A stretch of DNA of 64,000 nt, from positions 1 through 64,000 of the forward strand of contig CACKRO010000006.1 in assembly GCA_902602695.1 (NCBI GenBank). Direction: 5' to 3'. Below, piece after piece: positions 44,019-52,675 of the stretch. This DNA comes from an uncultured Alphaproteobacteria bacterium (GTDB lineage Bacteria; Pseudomonadota; Alphaproteobacteria; HIMB59; GCA-002718135). The notes beneath the pieces are model-generated. The model was not told the origin of the DNA, searched no databases, and was given only the letters and a program-made list of their open reading frames with translations. Every line of letters begins with the position of its first letter. The first letter of the stretch is position 1. The translations under genes were made by a program, and so were the position numbers.

Positions 44019-44456
44019 CTATTTTATAGAAATAAGTCTAGCTTTCTTTTCTTCTGGTATAATTCTCTCAAGATCAATTGTTAAAAGTCCATTAATTAAT
44101 TCAGCATCCTTAACTTTGATGTCTTCTGAAATAGTGAACGATCTTTCAAACTGTCTGGTTGAGATTCCTTTATGAATTACTCCATTACCATTATCATTAA
44201 CCACTTTTTCTTTTGGTTTATTTCTAACAGTAAGATTATTTTCTTTTAATTCAATCTCAATGTCTTCTTTACTATATCCAGCAAGAGCAACTTCAATTTT
44301 ATAATTGTGATCATCAACTCTATGAATATTGTAAGGTGGATAGTTTGTATTGTAACGTTCAGTGGATTCTAACATTCTATCAAATTCATCGAAAATCGAA
44401 TCAAATCCAACAGAAAATGGTCTTAGAGAATTCCAAACGGATAGGTTTCTAGTCAT
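44019..44456 (-). CDS. Small heat-shock protein Hsp20 (IbpA-like)
   Basis: A 145-residue alpha-crystallin-domain chaperone (about 35-130; YKIEVALAGYSKEDIEIEL, NNLTVRNK, FERSFTISEDI and NGLLTIDLER are diagnostic) that holds unfolded proteins. I place the start at MTRNLSVWNSL, preceded by a good AAGGAG ribosome site; the 16 upstream in-frame residues are leader RNA, not protein. A sigma-32-like promoter and a ROSE-like hairpin over the ribosome site lie directly upstream. Confidence 0.93.
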   Translation of the reverse strand: MTRNLSVWNSLRPFSVGFDSIFDEFDRMLESTERYNTNYPPYNIHRVDDHNYKIEVALAGYSKEDIEIELKENNLTVRNKPKEKVVNDNGNGVIHKGISTRQFERSFTISEDIKVKDAELINGLLTIDLERIIPEEKKARLISIK

Positions 44457-44460
44457 AATA

Positions 44461-44478
44461 ACTCCTTTATAAGCAAGT
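44461..44478 (-). ncRNA. ROSE-like RNA thermometer hairpin covering the hsp20 ribosome site
   Basis: In the hsp20 leader ACUUGCU pairs with AGGAGU across a five-base UAUAA loop: A-U, C-G, U-A, U-G, a bulged G, C-G, U-A. UUGCU facing the Shine-Dalgarno with a bulged G is the hallmark of ROSE elements, which melt on heating to release the ribosome site. Further possible hairpins (CCCACA/UGUGGG) lie upstream. Confidence 0.65.
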
Positions 44479-44517
44479 ATTAATGTCGGCACCCACAATG
44501 GCATACTGACAATAATA

Positions 44518-44545
44518 ATGTGGGGATGATTATGATTAATTCAAG
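44518..44545 (-). promoter_or_regulatory. Sigma-32 (RpoH)-type promoter of hsp20
   Basis: CTTGAA (44545-44540), a 14-base spacer and CCCCACAT (44525-44518) closely match the RpoH consensus CTTGAA-N13-17-CCCCATnT. The predicted transcript start is near 44511, giving a leader of about 55 bases that contains the thermometer hairpin. Confidence 0.65.
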
Positions 44546-44552
44546 TATGTGA

Positions 44553-45209
44553 TTATTTTTTTCTTATAAAGGATAAGCCATCTGATAACGGTAAAAGAGA
44601 AAAGTCTACACGAGAATCATTTTGGATTTTTGTATTTAACTCTCTTATGGTATTTGTTTGAGAATCGTTTTTTTTCTCATCAGCAACATCACCATGCCAA
44701 AGCATGTTATCTATAATTATAATGCCGTTTGATGGAACAAGGCTTAAAGATAATTCATAATAATTAGGATAATTATTTTTGTCAGCATCTATGAAGATGA
44801 AATCATAAGAATGTTGACGGTCTATCATACTTTGCATTATTTCAACCCCATCACCGATAATAGATTCGATTTTTGAACTCATATTATCTAGATCCCAATA
44901 TTTTTTAGCTAATGATAGAAATTCGTCTGAATTATCAATTGTTGTGATTTTTCCTTCTGCTGACAAACCTCTTGCAATAAATAAAGTGCTCATGCCAGTA
45001 AATCTTCCAACTTCTAGACAAGATTTTGCTTTCGATAATTTTGTGATTATTTCTAAAAACTGACCTTGTTCTTTTGCAATTTGCATTTGAGATACACTGC
45101 CAAGCTTAGATGTTTCATCTGCCAGATCGTCAACTATTTTATCTTTTCTATAACCTACGTTTTGTAGATATTTTACTAAGCTTTCATCTATTTTAGTTTG
45201 TGTACTCAT
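44553..45209 (-). CDS. Class I SAM-dependent O-methyltransferase (COMT-like)
   Basis: A 218-residue methyltransferase of the catechol/caffeoyl-CoA O-methyltransferase family. SAM motif SCLEVGRFTGMSTLF (about 62-76), acidic SAM-ribose contact ITTIDNSDE, and metal-binding IFIDADKNNY and IIIDNMLWHGDV are present. It overlaps deoA by one base at the end of the nucleoside salvage run. The substrate is not predictable. Confidence 0.88.
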   Translation of the reverse strand: MSTQTKIDESLVKYLQNVGYRKDKIVDDLADETSKLGSVSQMQIAKEQGQFLEIITKLSKAKSCLEVGRFTGMSTLFIARGLSAEGKITTIDNSDEFLSLAKKYWDLDNMSSKIESIIGDGVEIMQSMIDRQHSYDFIFIDADKNNYPNYYELSLSLVPSNGIIIIDNMLWHGDVADEKKNDSQTNTIRELNTKIQNDSRVDFSLLPLSDGLSFIRKK

Positions 45210-46522
45210 TAATTAATGTACTCATAAACTTGTGGTAATTTTTTTATTTCTTTATCTGAAATTGTAAAACAATCTTTTATTCTTTCTTCCAATTCTTTTG
45301 AATCATCTTCTGGGTTTGAGTGTAATTGCAATAATGGTTTCGTGCTATCAATTTTTTCACCAACAGAAATAACACTATCATATCCTACACCATAATTTAT
45401 TTTATCAGAAACTTGTTTACGTCCTCCACCAAGCTCTATTAAAATTAAACCTAATTCTCTTGTATGAATTTTTTCGATCCAACCTTCTTTATCAGAAAAA
45501 ATATCTCTAGCTGTTGACTCATTATGTAAATCTGTTTCGTAAGTTGATAAAATATTTTTTGGTCCTCCCAAAGCTGAAGTCATCTTTTCAAATTTTTCTG
45601 CTGCTTCTCCATTTGAAAGAACCTCTTCAATTTTTTTAAGAGCATCTTCTTTAGAAATTTTATGGACCATCATTAAAAGTGAAGAGATTAATTCATTCGT
45701 GATTTTTTCTAAGCGATAATCTTTAATTTCATTTTTTAAATACTTTATACACTCTAACATTTCTAAAGTATGACCTGCGCTTTTTCCTAAGACTTGATTC
45801 ATATCTGTAATTATAGCTTCGCATTTAAGCCCAGCTCCCTTTGCAACACTAACTAAAGATTGTGATAATTCTCTTGATATCTCTATAGTACTATTAAAAG
45901 ATCCGTTCCCAACTTTTACATCGAGAATAAGTGACTTCAGCCCAGAGGCAATTTTTTTAGATAAAATGGAGGAAGTAATTAATGGTAATGATTCCACTGT
46001 TCCAACAATATCTCTTATGGAGTAAAGTTTTTTATCAGCAGGTGCTAAGTTTGATGTTTGACCAATTATGGCACAACCAACTTCTTTAACTACTTTTTTA
46101 AACATATCTAAATTAGGTTGTGTATTATAACCTGGGATTGAATCGAATTTATCTAATGTTCCGCCTGTATGACCTAGTCCTCTTCCAGAAATCATAGGAA
46201 CATATAAACCGCATGCAGCTAATATTGGTGCTAATACAATACTAGTTTTGTCACCAACTCCACCAGTTGAATGTTTATCACAAACAAGTTCACTATCAAC
46301 CGTGTCTGACCAATTTATTGTATCACCTGAGTTTGTCATTGCTTCGGTTAAATAAACTGTCTCTTCTGGCATCATGCCATTAGAAAATATGGCCATACTC
46401 ATTGCAGCAATTTGAGGATCAGAAAAAGATCCATCTGTTAAACCCTTTACAAATTCATTAATTTCTTCTTTTGATAGAGATTTTTTATCTCTTTTTTTTC
46501 TAATTATTTCTTGAGGAATCAT
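45209..46522 (-). CDS. deoA: Thymidine phosphorylase DeoA
   Basis: A 437-residue pyrimidine-nucleoside phosphorylase converting thymidine and phosphate to thymine and deoxyribose-1-phosphate. CDKHSTGGVGDKTSIVLAP (phosphate-binding) and MISGRGLGHTGGTLDKFDSI are hallmark segments; the C-terminal PYNP domain follows after about 345. The start overlaps punA by 23 bases. Length is normal. Confidence 0.95.
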   Translation of the reverse strand: MIPQEIIRKKRDKKSLSKEEINEFVKGLTDGSFSDPQIAAMSMAIFSNGMMPEETVYLTEAMTNSGDTINWSDTVDSELVCDKHSTGGVGDKTSIVLAPILAACGLYVPMISGRGLGHTGGTLDKFDSIPGYNTQPNLDMFKKVVKEVGCAIIGQTSNLAPADKKLYSIRDIVGTVESLPLITSSILSKKIASGLKSLILDVKVGNGSFNSTIEISRELSQSLVSVAKGAGLKCEAIITDMNQVLGKSAGHTLEMLECIKYLKNEIKDYRLEKITNELISSLLMMVHKISKEDALKKIEEVLSNGEAAEKFEKMTSALGGPKNILSTYETDLHNESTARDIFSDKEGWIEKIHTRELGLILIELGGGRKQVSDKINYGVGYDSVISVGEKIDSTKPLLQLHSNPEDDSKELEERIKDCFTISDKEIKKLPQVYEYIN

Positions 46523-47330
46523 CGAATTGAACTTCGCGTATAAACTGTTTAATTAAATTTAATACATTGTTCTCTGCTAAGCTTGCGTTTTCTAAAGTTT
46601 CTTGATGACTGAGTTTTGTTTTATTCATTCCTGCAGCTAAGTTTGTAATTACACTTATTCCAATCACAGGTAAGCTACAATGATTTGCAACTAATACTTC
46701 TGGCACTGTTGACATTCCAACGGCATTTCCACCAATTATTTTTAAGGCATTGATTTCAGCTGGAGTTTCAAAGTTAGGGCCTGAATACATGCAATAAATT
46801 CCTTCATATAATTTTTGATTCGTTTTTTTAGCCATATCAATTAATTGTTCTCTATAAAATTTATGGTATCCATCACTCATATCATGAAAGCGTGGGCCAT
46901 AACTATCTGCATTGGCACCAATAAGCGGATTAAAGCCACTCCAATTGATATGATCCTTAATTGCCATTAAACTACCTGCTGGCATATTCTCATCAAGACT
47001 TCCAGCAGCATTAGTTACAATTAAAAGTTTAGATCCAATATCTTTTAAAACACGTATTGGGGCTGCTAAACTTTGTGGATTATGTCCTTCATAAATATGT
47101 GATCTACCATACATGCAAACGACATTTAAATTATTAATTTTTCCTAAGACTAACTTTCCTGCATGTCCTTTTACGGTTGGTTGAGGAAAGTCTTCTAGTT
47201 CCTCATATGATATAGATTCTATAATATCTTGATCATCAAAAAAATTTGTTAACCCACTTCCTAAAATTACAGCTACGTCAGGCGAATTATTATTTGTTAT
47301 TTCTAAAAATTTTCTAGATGATGGAAACAT
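46500..47330 (-). CDS. punA: Purine nucleoside phosphorylase
   Basis: A trimeric-type PNP of 276 residues. VAVILGSGLTNF, VKGHAGKLVLG, MYGRSHIYEGH, NAAGSLDENMPAG and the active-site Glu in YCMYSGPNFETPAEI are all present. It splits inosine and guanosine with phosphate. It overlaps cdd by one base and deoA by 23. Confidence 0.95.
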   Translation of the reverse strand: MFPSSRKFLEITNNNSPDVAVILGSGLTNFFDDQDIIESISYEELEDFPQPTVKGHAGKLVLGKINNLNVVCMYGRSHIYEGHNPQSLAAPIRVLKDIGSKLLIVTNAAGSLDENMPAGSLMAIKDHINWSGFNPLIGANADSYGPRFHDMSDGYHKFYREQLIDMAKKTNQKLYEGIYCMYSGPNFETPAEINALKIIGGNAVGMSTVPEVLVANHCSLPVIGISVITNLAAGMNKTKLSHQETLENASLAENNVLNLIKQFIREVQFDDSSRNN

Positions 47331-47746
47331 TAAAGATTTTCTGGACCAAAAGAATCTGGAAGTAATTCTTCAAGAGTTGAAGTTTTCATATGCCCTTTTT
47401 CACTACACATATGGATTTTAGTATCTAATGATGCAAATTCTCTTAATCGCTGTCTACATCCTCCACAAGGTGAACATAATAAATCTCCAGAACCAATAAC
47501 AACGACTTCTAAAATTTTTTTACTTCCATGTGAAATCATATTGCCAATTGCAGTTGCTTCGGCACACTGTGATTGAGGGTATGCCGCATTTTCTACATTA
47601 CACCCTGAAATAATTTGGTTATCTTCAGTAAGAAAAGCTGCGCCTACTTTAAAATGTGAATAAGGAACATGAGCTTGTTCTCTAACTTTTTTTGCAGCCT
47701 CAAATAAGCTATCAAAATTTTCTGAAACCATATTCTTTTTTAACAT
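47330..47746 (-). CDS. cdd: Cytidine deaminase
   Basis: A 138-residue tetrameric-type deaminase converting cytidine to uridine. Zinc ligands Cys61 (QCAEATA, catalytic Glu63), Cys94 and Cys97 (SPCGGCRQ) are in place, and NVENAAYP contacts the ribose. The first residues MLKKNMVSEN are less conserved; the Met at residue 6 could be the start. It leads the cdd-punA-deoA unit. Confidence 0.94.
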   Translation of the reverse strand: MLKKNMVSENFDSLFEAAKKVREQAHVPYSHFKVGAAFLTEDNQIISGCNVENAAYPQSQCAEATAIGNMISHGSKKILEVVVIGSGDLLCSPCGGCRQRLREFASLDTKIHMCSEKGHMKTSTLEELLPDSFGPENL

Positions 47747-47772
47747 GAAATTACTAAAAAAATTATTTATTT

Positions 47773-48924
47773 CTAAATCTTAAACAATTCTTGAGACAAA
47801 TCAGGAAGTTCATCTCCCCAAAAAACTTCTTTGCGCAAAAATTCTGGATCTTGGTTAAAACAAACAGACATTGCTGAATTATAAACGGCTCTTGAGTCAA
47901 TTGTGGAGTTTAGATCTCTTCCTTCAAATAATTCTTTCTTTTTCAATCCAGGCCAATCTGTGTAAACTTGGGATTTTTTTAGTAAGCCGCCAGCCATTAG
48001 TATTGCGCTTCCATATCCATGTTCAGTACCATAGCCTCCATTTTGTTTTATAGTTCGGCCAAATTCTGTCAAAGTTAAAATTAGAGTATTATCAAACGCT
48101 TGGCCAAGATTTTCATGCAAAATTGTAACAATTTTATTTACCTCTTCAAGTTCATCGGCATGAGCTCCATCAACACCTCCTTGAGCAGCATGGGTATCAA
48201 AACCATCTAAATCAAATACAGCGACTCTAGGACCACTTTGATCTTTTAATTGTTTAGCAGCTTCAAGGGCAAGTTTTTTTCTATCGTCAGAGTCAGTAGC
48301 TATTTGCATGGACAATGGTCTTTGTCTAATTGTATCAAGCGTCGATTTAATTAGCTCATTATGCTCACCTTTAAATTCATTATAAATTTGATCTATTAAA
48401 TTCGTTTCAACAAAGTCTGGTGATGGAAAAAAATTATTATTTTGAGGCACACCTCTTAATAAAAGTGGCATTGGTAATGATATAGCCAAACCTTTTCCTA
48501 TAATATTTGAAGCTAATAATCCCCTACCAAGCCATCCTGTTTTTTCTTTGTACGGAATGTGAGCTCCAGTTTCCATTAAGTTTTGACCATCAAAATGAGA
48601 TCTACCTGTGTAGGGAATATTCGTTGCATGTACAAATGCTGCTTGATTAGTTTGCCAAAGCTTATGAAAAATTTCTAATTTAGGGTGAAGACCAAAATCA
48701 CTATTTAAATTAAGAACATCTTCCAAAATAAGTTTTTTTCTTAATTTTTTTAGACGTTTATCTCCAATAACAGGAACAGCTGTTAAACCATCCATCCCTC
48801 CACGAAGTGATATAATAATAAGATTTTTTTTCTGCATTGAAGCAAAACTAATTTTTGGGAAATATCCTGAAAGAAATAGTGTTGTTGATCCTCCAATTAA
48901 AAAATTTCTTCTTGTGCAGTTCAT
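47773..48924 (-). CDS. DUF1501 family Tat-exported protein
   Basis: A 383-residue protein of the DUF1501 (sulfatase-like fold) family with a twin-arginine signal TRRNFLIGG (4-12) and hydrophobic stretch. IISLRGGMDGLTAVP, HFDGQNLMETG, FDLDGFDTHAAQGG and LTEFGRTIKQNGGYGTEHG are characteristic. It overlaps the DUF1800 gene by 4 bases; the two families almost always pair, with unknown function in the periplasm. Confidence 0.9.
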   Translation of the reverse strand: MNCTRRNFLIGGSTTLFLSGYFPKISFASMQKKNLIIISLRGGMDGLTAVPVIGDKRLKKLRKKLILEDVLNLNSDFGLHPKLEIFHKLWQTNQAAFVHATNIPYTGRSHFDGQNLMETGAHIPYKEKTGWLGRGLLASNIIGKGLAISLPMPLLLRGVPQNNNFFPSPDFVETNLIDQIYNEFKGEHNELIKSTLDTIRQRPLSMQIATDSDDRKKLALEAAKQLKDQSGPRVAVFDLDGFDTHAAQGGVDGAHADELEEVNKIVTILHENLGQAFDNTLILTLTEFGRTIKQNGGYGTEHGYGSAILMAGGLLKKSQVYTDWPGLKKKELFEGRDLNSTIDSRAVYNSAMSVCFNQDPEFLRKEVFWGDELPDLSQELFKI

Positions 48925-50357
48925 GCTTTCAATACTCCAGGTAAATTACAAATGACTCCATACTTTTGACCTAAATCATAATCCAAAGTGCCAAACCTAA
49001 AATTTTCAATAAGTGATGCCATATTTTCATGATCTTCAAAATTATTTTTAAGACAAGCTAAAATAAAATCATGGGATCTGTTTCCAGATTTAACAAGTGT
49101 TGGAAGCTCAACGGAAGAGAACCAAAAGCGACGTAATAATAATTCTGGTGATACCCAATCTGCCTCAAAATCACTCCAACCATTTGGTTGTTTTTCACGA
49201 TAAGGTGAATGACCAATTTCTCTAAGTATCCATGATAGTTGTCTTTGTCTTCTATTTGGCTTTGAACTGAAAGAATAATTCATTTTTTCAGAAGAAAGAG
49301 GAATATTTAAATCAAACATTCTAGATAGTTGCATCAACCATATTTCTGGTGGATGAAATTTATGTGTACTCTCATTATGTTTGTAAGCTTGTGTAATAAC
49401 TGCTTTGTGAATTTCAATTAGACTTCCATTGGATTTGTTCCATGCTTCTATTACTGGGTTAATCATATCTTCAGTTGGTTCATCTGTAATAAAATGCCTG
49501 CATAATTTTGTTGAAACAAATTTGATACAGATTGGGTGTGTTGCCAAATCATGAATTACTTTTGCAAGTTCTCTTTTTGCATCATTTTTATATTTAACTC
49601 CTAAAACTATTTTGTCTCCTTTTTGATGCATTTCTTGATCAAACCATATATCTCCTGTCTCTAAATTTTTTCTATCCCATTTGTGTGCCCAACCTGTCAT
49701 AATATAAGCTAACTGAATAACATCATCCTGAGTGTATCCAGCATTTGGTGAAACAGTATGTAATTCTAGTAGTTCTCTTGCATGATTTTCGTTTATAGTT
49801 TCTCGCCACTCCATTCCTTTTTTAGAATTGGGACCAAAAGATTCTGAGTTATCAAGATGGTGAATCATGCACCATGAAGTAGTAACCGACTGCACCATCT
49901 CTTCAAAAGTTTTAACCATATTAGGTCTAATAATTTCACGTTGATAAGGCCCAGTGCTAAACTCTGCCAAAAAATCTTTTTCACTTATTGCAAAGTGATT
50001 TCCCCAAAAAAACCAAAAACGCTCAAAAACAGGCTGTTTGGAATATTTAGTTTGATAATGACGAATAGCATGTTCATTTAATTCAAAATACCTTTCACCA
50101 GTTTTTATTCTTAATTCATCTTTTGCTTTTCTATAGGCATGTTTGTCATTTTTAAATTTTTTTCTTAAGACTTCTCTGTCTCCGTATACCCACTCTCCAT
50201 ATTTTTTTCTTAATTCTTTTTCTGTTGGAATTATTCCAGGCCATAAGAGATTGGGTATAGTATCTAGTTGATTTAATGCCCAATTAAGAGGATCTTTATC
50301 TGGTTTATCATTTGGTGATAAACCAAACGCTACTCGTCTATAAAATTTTAATGACAT
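48921..50357 (-). CDS. DUF1800 family protein
   Basis: A 478-residue DUF1800 protein. FWFFWGNHFAIS, NENHARELLELHTVSPNAGYTQDDV and the CRHFITDEP segment are diagnostic. No clear signal peptide is seen, so it may leave the cell with its Tat-exported DUF1501 partner; this is inference. It is the first gene of the pair. Confidence 0.9.
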   Translation of the reverse strand: MSLKFYRRVAFGLSPNDKPDKDPLNWALNQLDTIPNLLWPGIIPTEKELRKKYGEWVYGDREVLRKKFKNDKHAYRKAKDELRIKTGERYFELNEHAIRHYQTKYSKQPVFERFWFFWGNHFAISEKDFLAEFSTGPYQREIIRPNMVKTFEEMVQSVTTSWCMIHHLDNSESFGPNSKKGMEWRETINENHARELLELHTVSPNAGYTQDDVIQLAYIMTGWAHKWDRKNLETGDIWFDQEMHQKGDKIVLGVKYKNDAKRELAKVIHDLATHPICIKFVSTKLCRHFITDEPTEDMINPVIEAWNKSNGSLIEIHKAVITQAYKHNESTHKFHPPEIWLMQLSRMFDLNIPLSSEKMNYSFSSKPNRRQRQLSWILREIGHSPYREKQPNGWSDFEADWVSPELLLRRFWFSSVELPTLVKSGNRSHDFILACLKNNFEDHENMASLIENFRFGTLDYDLGQKYGVICNLPGVLKA

Positions 50358-50385
50358 ATTTAAAAAAAAATAGTTTACATATATT

Positions 50386-50391
50386 TATAAT
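50386..50391 (+). promoter_or_regulatory. Possible -10 box of the TrpF-like gene
   Basis: TATAAT lies 18 bases before the ATG in the 52-base divergent region. No -35 match is visible. Confidence 0.3.
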
Positions 50392-50409
50392 ATTTAAAAA
50401 TAAAATTTA

Positions 50410-51060
50410 ATGAAAAAAATACCCCTAAAGATTTGTGGCATAACAAATGTGAAATCAGTTGAAGTTGCATATAAAAATAAAATAAAATCATTAGGTTTTG
50501 CTAGTAAAAGTTTAAATGGACCAAACACAGCTAGTGATAAAAAAATTCAATCATTAATTAAAGAATGTAAAAATTATAAAATAGAATCAGTTCTTTTGAC
50601 TCGTTATGTATCACTAGATAAAATAATTGAACAAATTGATTTCACAAAACCAAAGACAATTTCATGTTCGTATCATTTTTCAAAAAAGGATTTATTAAGG
50701 ATTAAAAATATATTTAAAAGATTAAAAATTGGTGTTGCTATTAATCCTGAAAATTTTAATAAAAATTATATTGAGTCAATTAAAAAAATTGTTGATGTGG
50801 TTTATTTTGATATGAATGTTTATAGAAAAAAAAGCATTAAAAAATACTCATTGAAAAAAAGTATTAAACAAATAGAATTTATTAAAAATAAAAATATTCC
50901 TGTTTATATTGGTGGTGGTATAGATAAGAAAAATGTTTCGAATATTCTTAAACAAACTTCACCTTTTGGTTTGGATATTTCTAGAGGTTTAAAAAATAAC
51001 CGTAATTTAATATCTCAAGAAAAGCTTAAAGATTTGTTAAATCAAATTTCTATAGGATAA
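50410..51060 (+). CDS. Degenerate TrpF-like (phosphoribosylanthranilate isomerase-like) TIM barrel
   Basis: A 216-residue, very lysine-rich protein. The N-terminal KICGIT (catalytic Cys9) and the terminal GLDISRGLKNN resemble TrpF, and an Asp in VVYFDMN could be the general acid. But the SPR substrate-binding motif is replaced by SLN, and the GGTG loop is absent, so catalysis as normal TrpF is doubtful. No other trp biosynthesis gene is in the window. It overlaps the convergent folK by 24 bases. Confidence 0.6.
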   Translation: MKKIPLKICGITNVKSVEVAYKNKIKSLGFASKSLNGPNTASDKKIQSLIKECKNYKIESVLLTRYVSLDKIIEQIDFTKPKTISCSYHFSKKDLLRIKNIFKRLKIGVAINPENFNKNYIESIKKIVDVVYFDMNVYRKKSIKKYSLKKSIKQIEFIKNKNIPVYIGGGIDKKNVSNILKQTSPFGLDISRGLKNNRNLISQEKLKDLLNQISIG

Positions 51061-51537
51061 TTTTTTAATAATGTATTTATTTGTTAATTCTTTAGATAAT
51101 TGATTAATAGATTTTTTTTCAACCGGATGGAGAAGAAAGGGTTTAATATCTAATATAGGATATAAAACAAAATCTCTTTCTTTGGCTCTTGGATGCGGAA
51201 TAATTAGATTGTTGTAATGATACTTACTAGTTCCAAAAAAAATTATATCAATATCGATACTTCTTGGTCCGTTAACTATTCTTTTATTTTTTTTTAATTT
51301 TCTCTCAATTTTTTGAATAGTATTTATTAATTGAAGAGGCTGTTGATTTGTTTTTAAGATAATTGCACTATTGTAAAAGTTTGACTGATATTTATATCCA
51401 TATGGCGCTGAAATATAAATATTAGCAAACTTACTTATGTACCCAATTTTATTTAACTCTCTTACTGCACTTCGTAAATTAAGTATTGAATTACCTACAT
51501 TTGACCCTAGGGCTATGATAGTTTCAGTTTGAAACAC
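51037..51537 (-). CDS. folK: 6-hydroxymethyl-7,8-dihydropterin pyrophosphokinase FolK
   Basis: A 166-residue HPPK. IALGSNVGNS at the N-terminus, GPRSIDIDIIFFG (metal-binding Asp pair) and the ATP-binding IPHPRAKERDFVLYP are diagnostic. It catalyses pyrophosphoryl transfer to the pterin before FolP. It overlaps folB by 14 bases and the TrpF-like gene at its 3' end. Confidence 0.94.
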   Translation of the reverse strand: MFQTETIIALGSNVGNSILNLRSAVRELNKIGYISKFANIYISAPYGYKYQSNFYNSAIILKTNQQPLQLINTIQKIERKLKKNKRIVNGPRSIDIDIIFFGTSKYHYNNLIIPHPRAKERDFVLYPILDIKPFLLHPVEKKSINQLSKELTNKYIIKKLSYRNLI

Positions 51538-51868
51538 TTACTGATTCTGCTCCATATTTTTTGGCAACAGCTGTTTTATTTATCTTTATTTTTATATTTT
51601 TAATTTTAAATTTTTTTTCAAGTGCATTCGATGTTTTAAAAATTAAATGTTCAAGAGTGTGTGACTTTGATTCTTTAATATAAGTCTTAAGAAATTTTGT
51701 AATGGCAGAATAATCTTTAACATTATTGATATTATTTAAATTTAAAGAGTTTTTTACTTTATAGTCAAAGGATAGAGTAACTTTGAGAAGTTGCTTTTTC
51801 TTTCTTTCAAGTTCTGTGATGCCTAAATTTGCACTAATGGATAAGTTTTTTATTTCTACTTTAAACAT
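51524..51868 (-). CDS. folB: Dihydroneopterin aldolase FolB
   Basis: A 114-residue FolB-like enzyme that converts dihydroneopterin to hydroxymethyldihydropterin. LSISANLGITELERKKKQ matches the family N-terminus (usually IGI..E), and HTLEHLIFKTSNAL contains the HTVE-like segment; VAKKYGAESVSV is the C-terminal signature. It lies between folP and folK with overlaps of 13 and 14 bases. Confidence 0.85.
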   Translation of the reverse strand: MFKVEIKNLSISANLGITELERKKKQLLKVTLSFDYKVKNSLNLNNINNVKDYSAITKFLKTYIKESKSHTLEHLIFKTSNALEKKFKIKNIKIKINKTAVAKKYGAESVSVSN

Positions 51869-52674
51869 AATTTTTTAAAAATTTTTAATGACTGTGAAGT
51901 TTCTTTAACATCATGCACCCTAAATATATCAACACCCTTTTGATAACAATATAAAGCCGAAGCAAGAGAGCCACCTAATCTTTCATCAGCATTGCTTTGA
52001 TCAATTAGATTGATCCAACTTTTTCTTGAAGAACCCAGTAGCAATCCATAACCTTTAAACTTAAACTGTTCCATTTTTTGCATGATCTCGATATTTTGAT
52101 TTAAATTTTTGCCGAAACCTATTCCAGGATCAAACCATACTTTAGTTGAAGGTATTTTTAATTTTTCTAATTGTTTAATTTTTTTTAAAAAAATTTTCTT
52201 AATATCCTGTACTACATTTTTATAAGAATTAATTTTAGATTGCATTGTCTTAGGTGGAGCAGGTGTGTGCATTAGGATTAAACCTGTTTTGAATTTTTTA
52301 GATAAATAAAATAAATCCTCAGAACCACCAAATACATCATTAATTATATGAGCACCCATGCTTAATGCATATTCTTGTGTCTCAATTTTATTAGTATCAA
52401 CAGAGATAACAAATTTGTTTTTTGGTAATTTTTTTAATATAGGATCTAGCCTTTTAACTTCTTCCTTGTGAGTAAGAGGTTCAGAGCCAGGCCTCGTACT
52501 TTCAGCTCCAATATCAATAATATCTGCTCCATTTTCTGTCATTTTCTTGATATTATTTAGGGCATCCTTTGTCTTAAAACTCTTTCCACCATCACTAAAA
52601 GAGTCGGGTGTAACATTACATATGCCCATAACTGTTGGTTTATTAAATTTAAAATTATGTTTACCCAATTTCAT
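51856..52674 (-). CDS. folP: Dihydropteroate synthase FolP
   Basis: A 272-residue DHPS joining pterin diphosphate and p-aminobenzoate. MGICNVTPDSFSDGG, DIGAESTRPGSEP and the phosphate-site GSSRKSWI plus RVHDVKE are hallmark motifs. One base separates it from the pabC-like gene, so pABA production and use are coexpressed. Confidence 0.95.
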   Translation of the reverse strand: MKLGKHNFKFNKPTVMGICNVTPDSFSDGGKSFKTKDALNNIKKMTENGADIIDIGAESTRPGSEPLTHKEEVKRLDPILKKLPKNKFVISVDTNKIETQEYALSMGAHIINDVFGGSEDLFYLSKKFKTGLILMHTPAPPKTMQSKINSYKNVVQDIKKIFLKKIKQLEKLKIPSTKVWFDPGIGFGKNLNQNIEIMQKMEQFKFKGYGLLLGSSRKSWINLIDQSNADERLGGSLASALYCYQKGVDIFRVHDVKETSQSLKIFKKLCLK

Positions 52675-52675
52675 T

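Noticed and set aside
44457-44504. Upstream in-frame start that would add 16 residues to Hsp20
   Set aside because: The added residues are not Hsp20-like and the region carries the ribosome site and thermometer hairpin for the downstream ATG.
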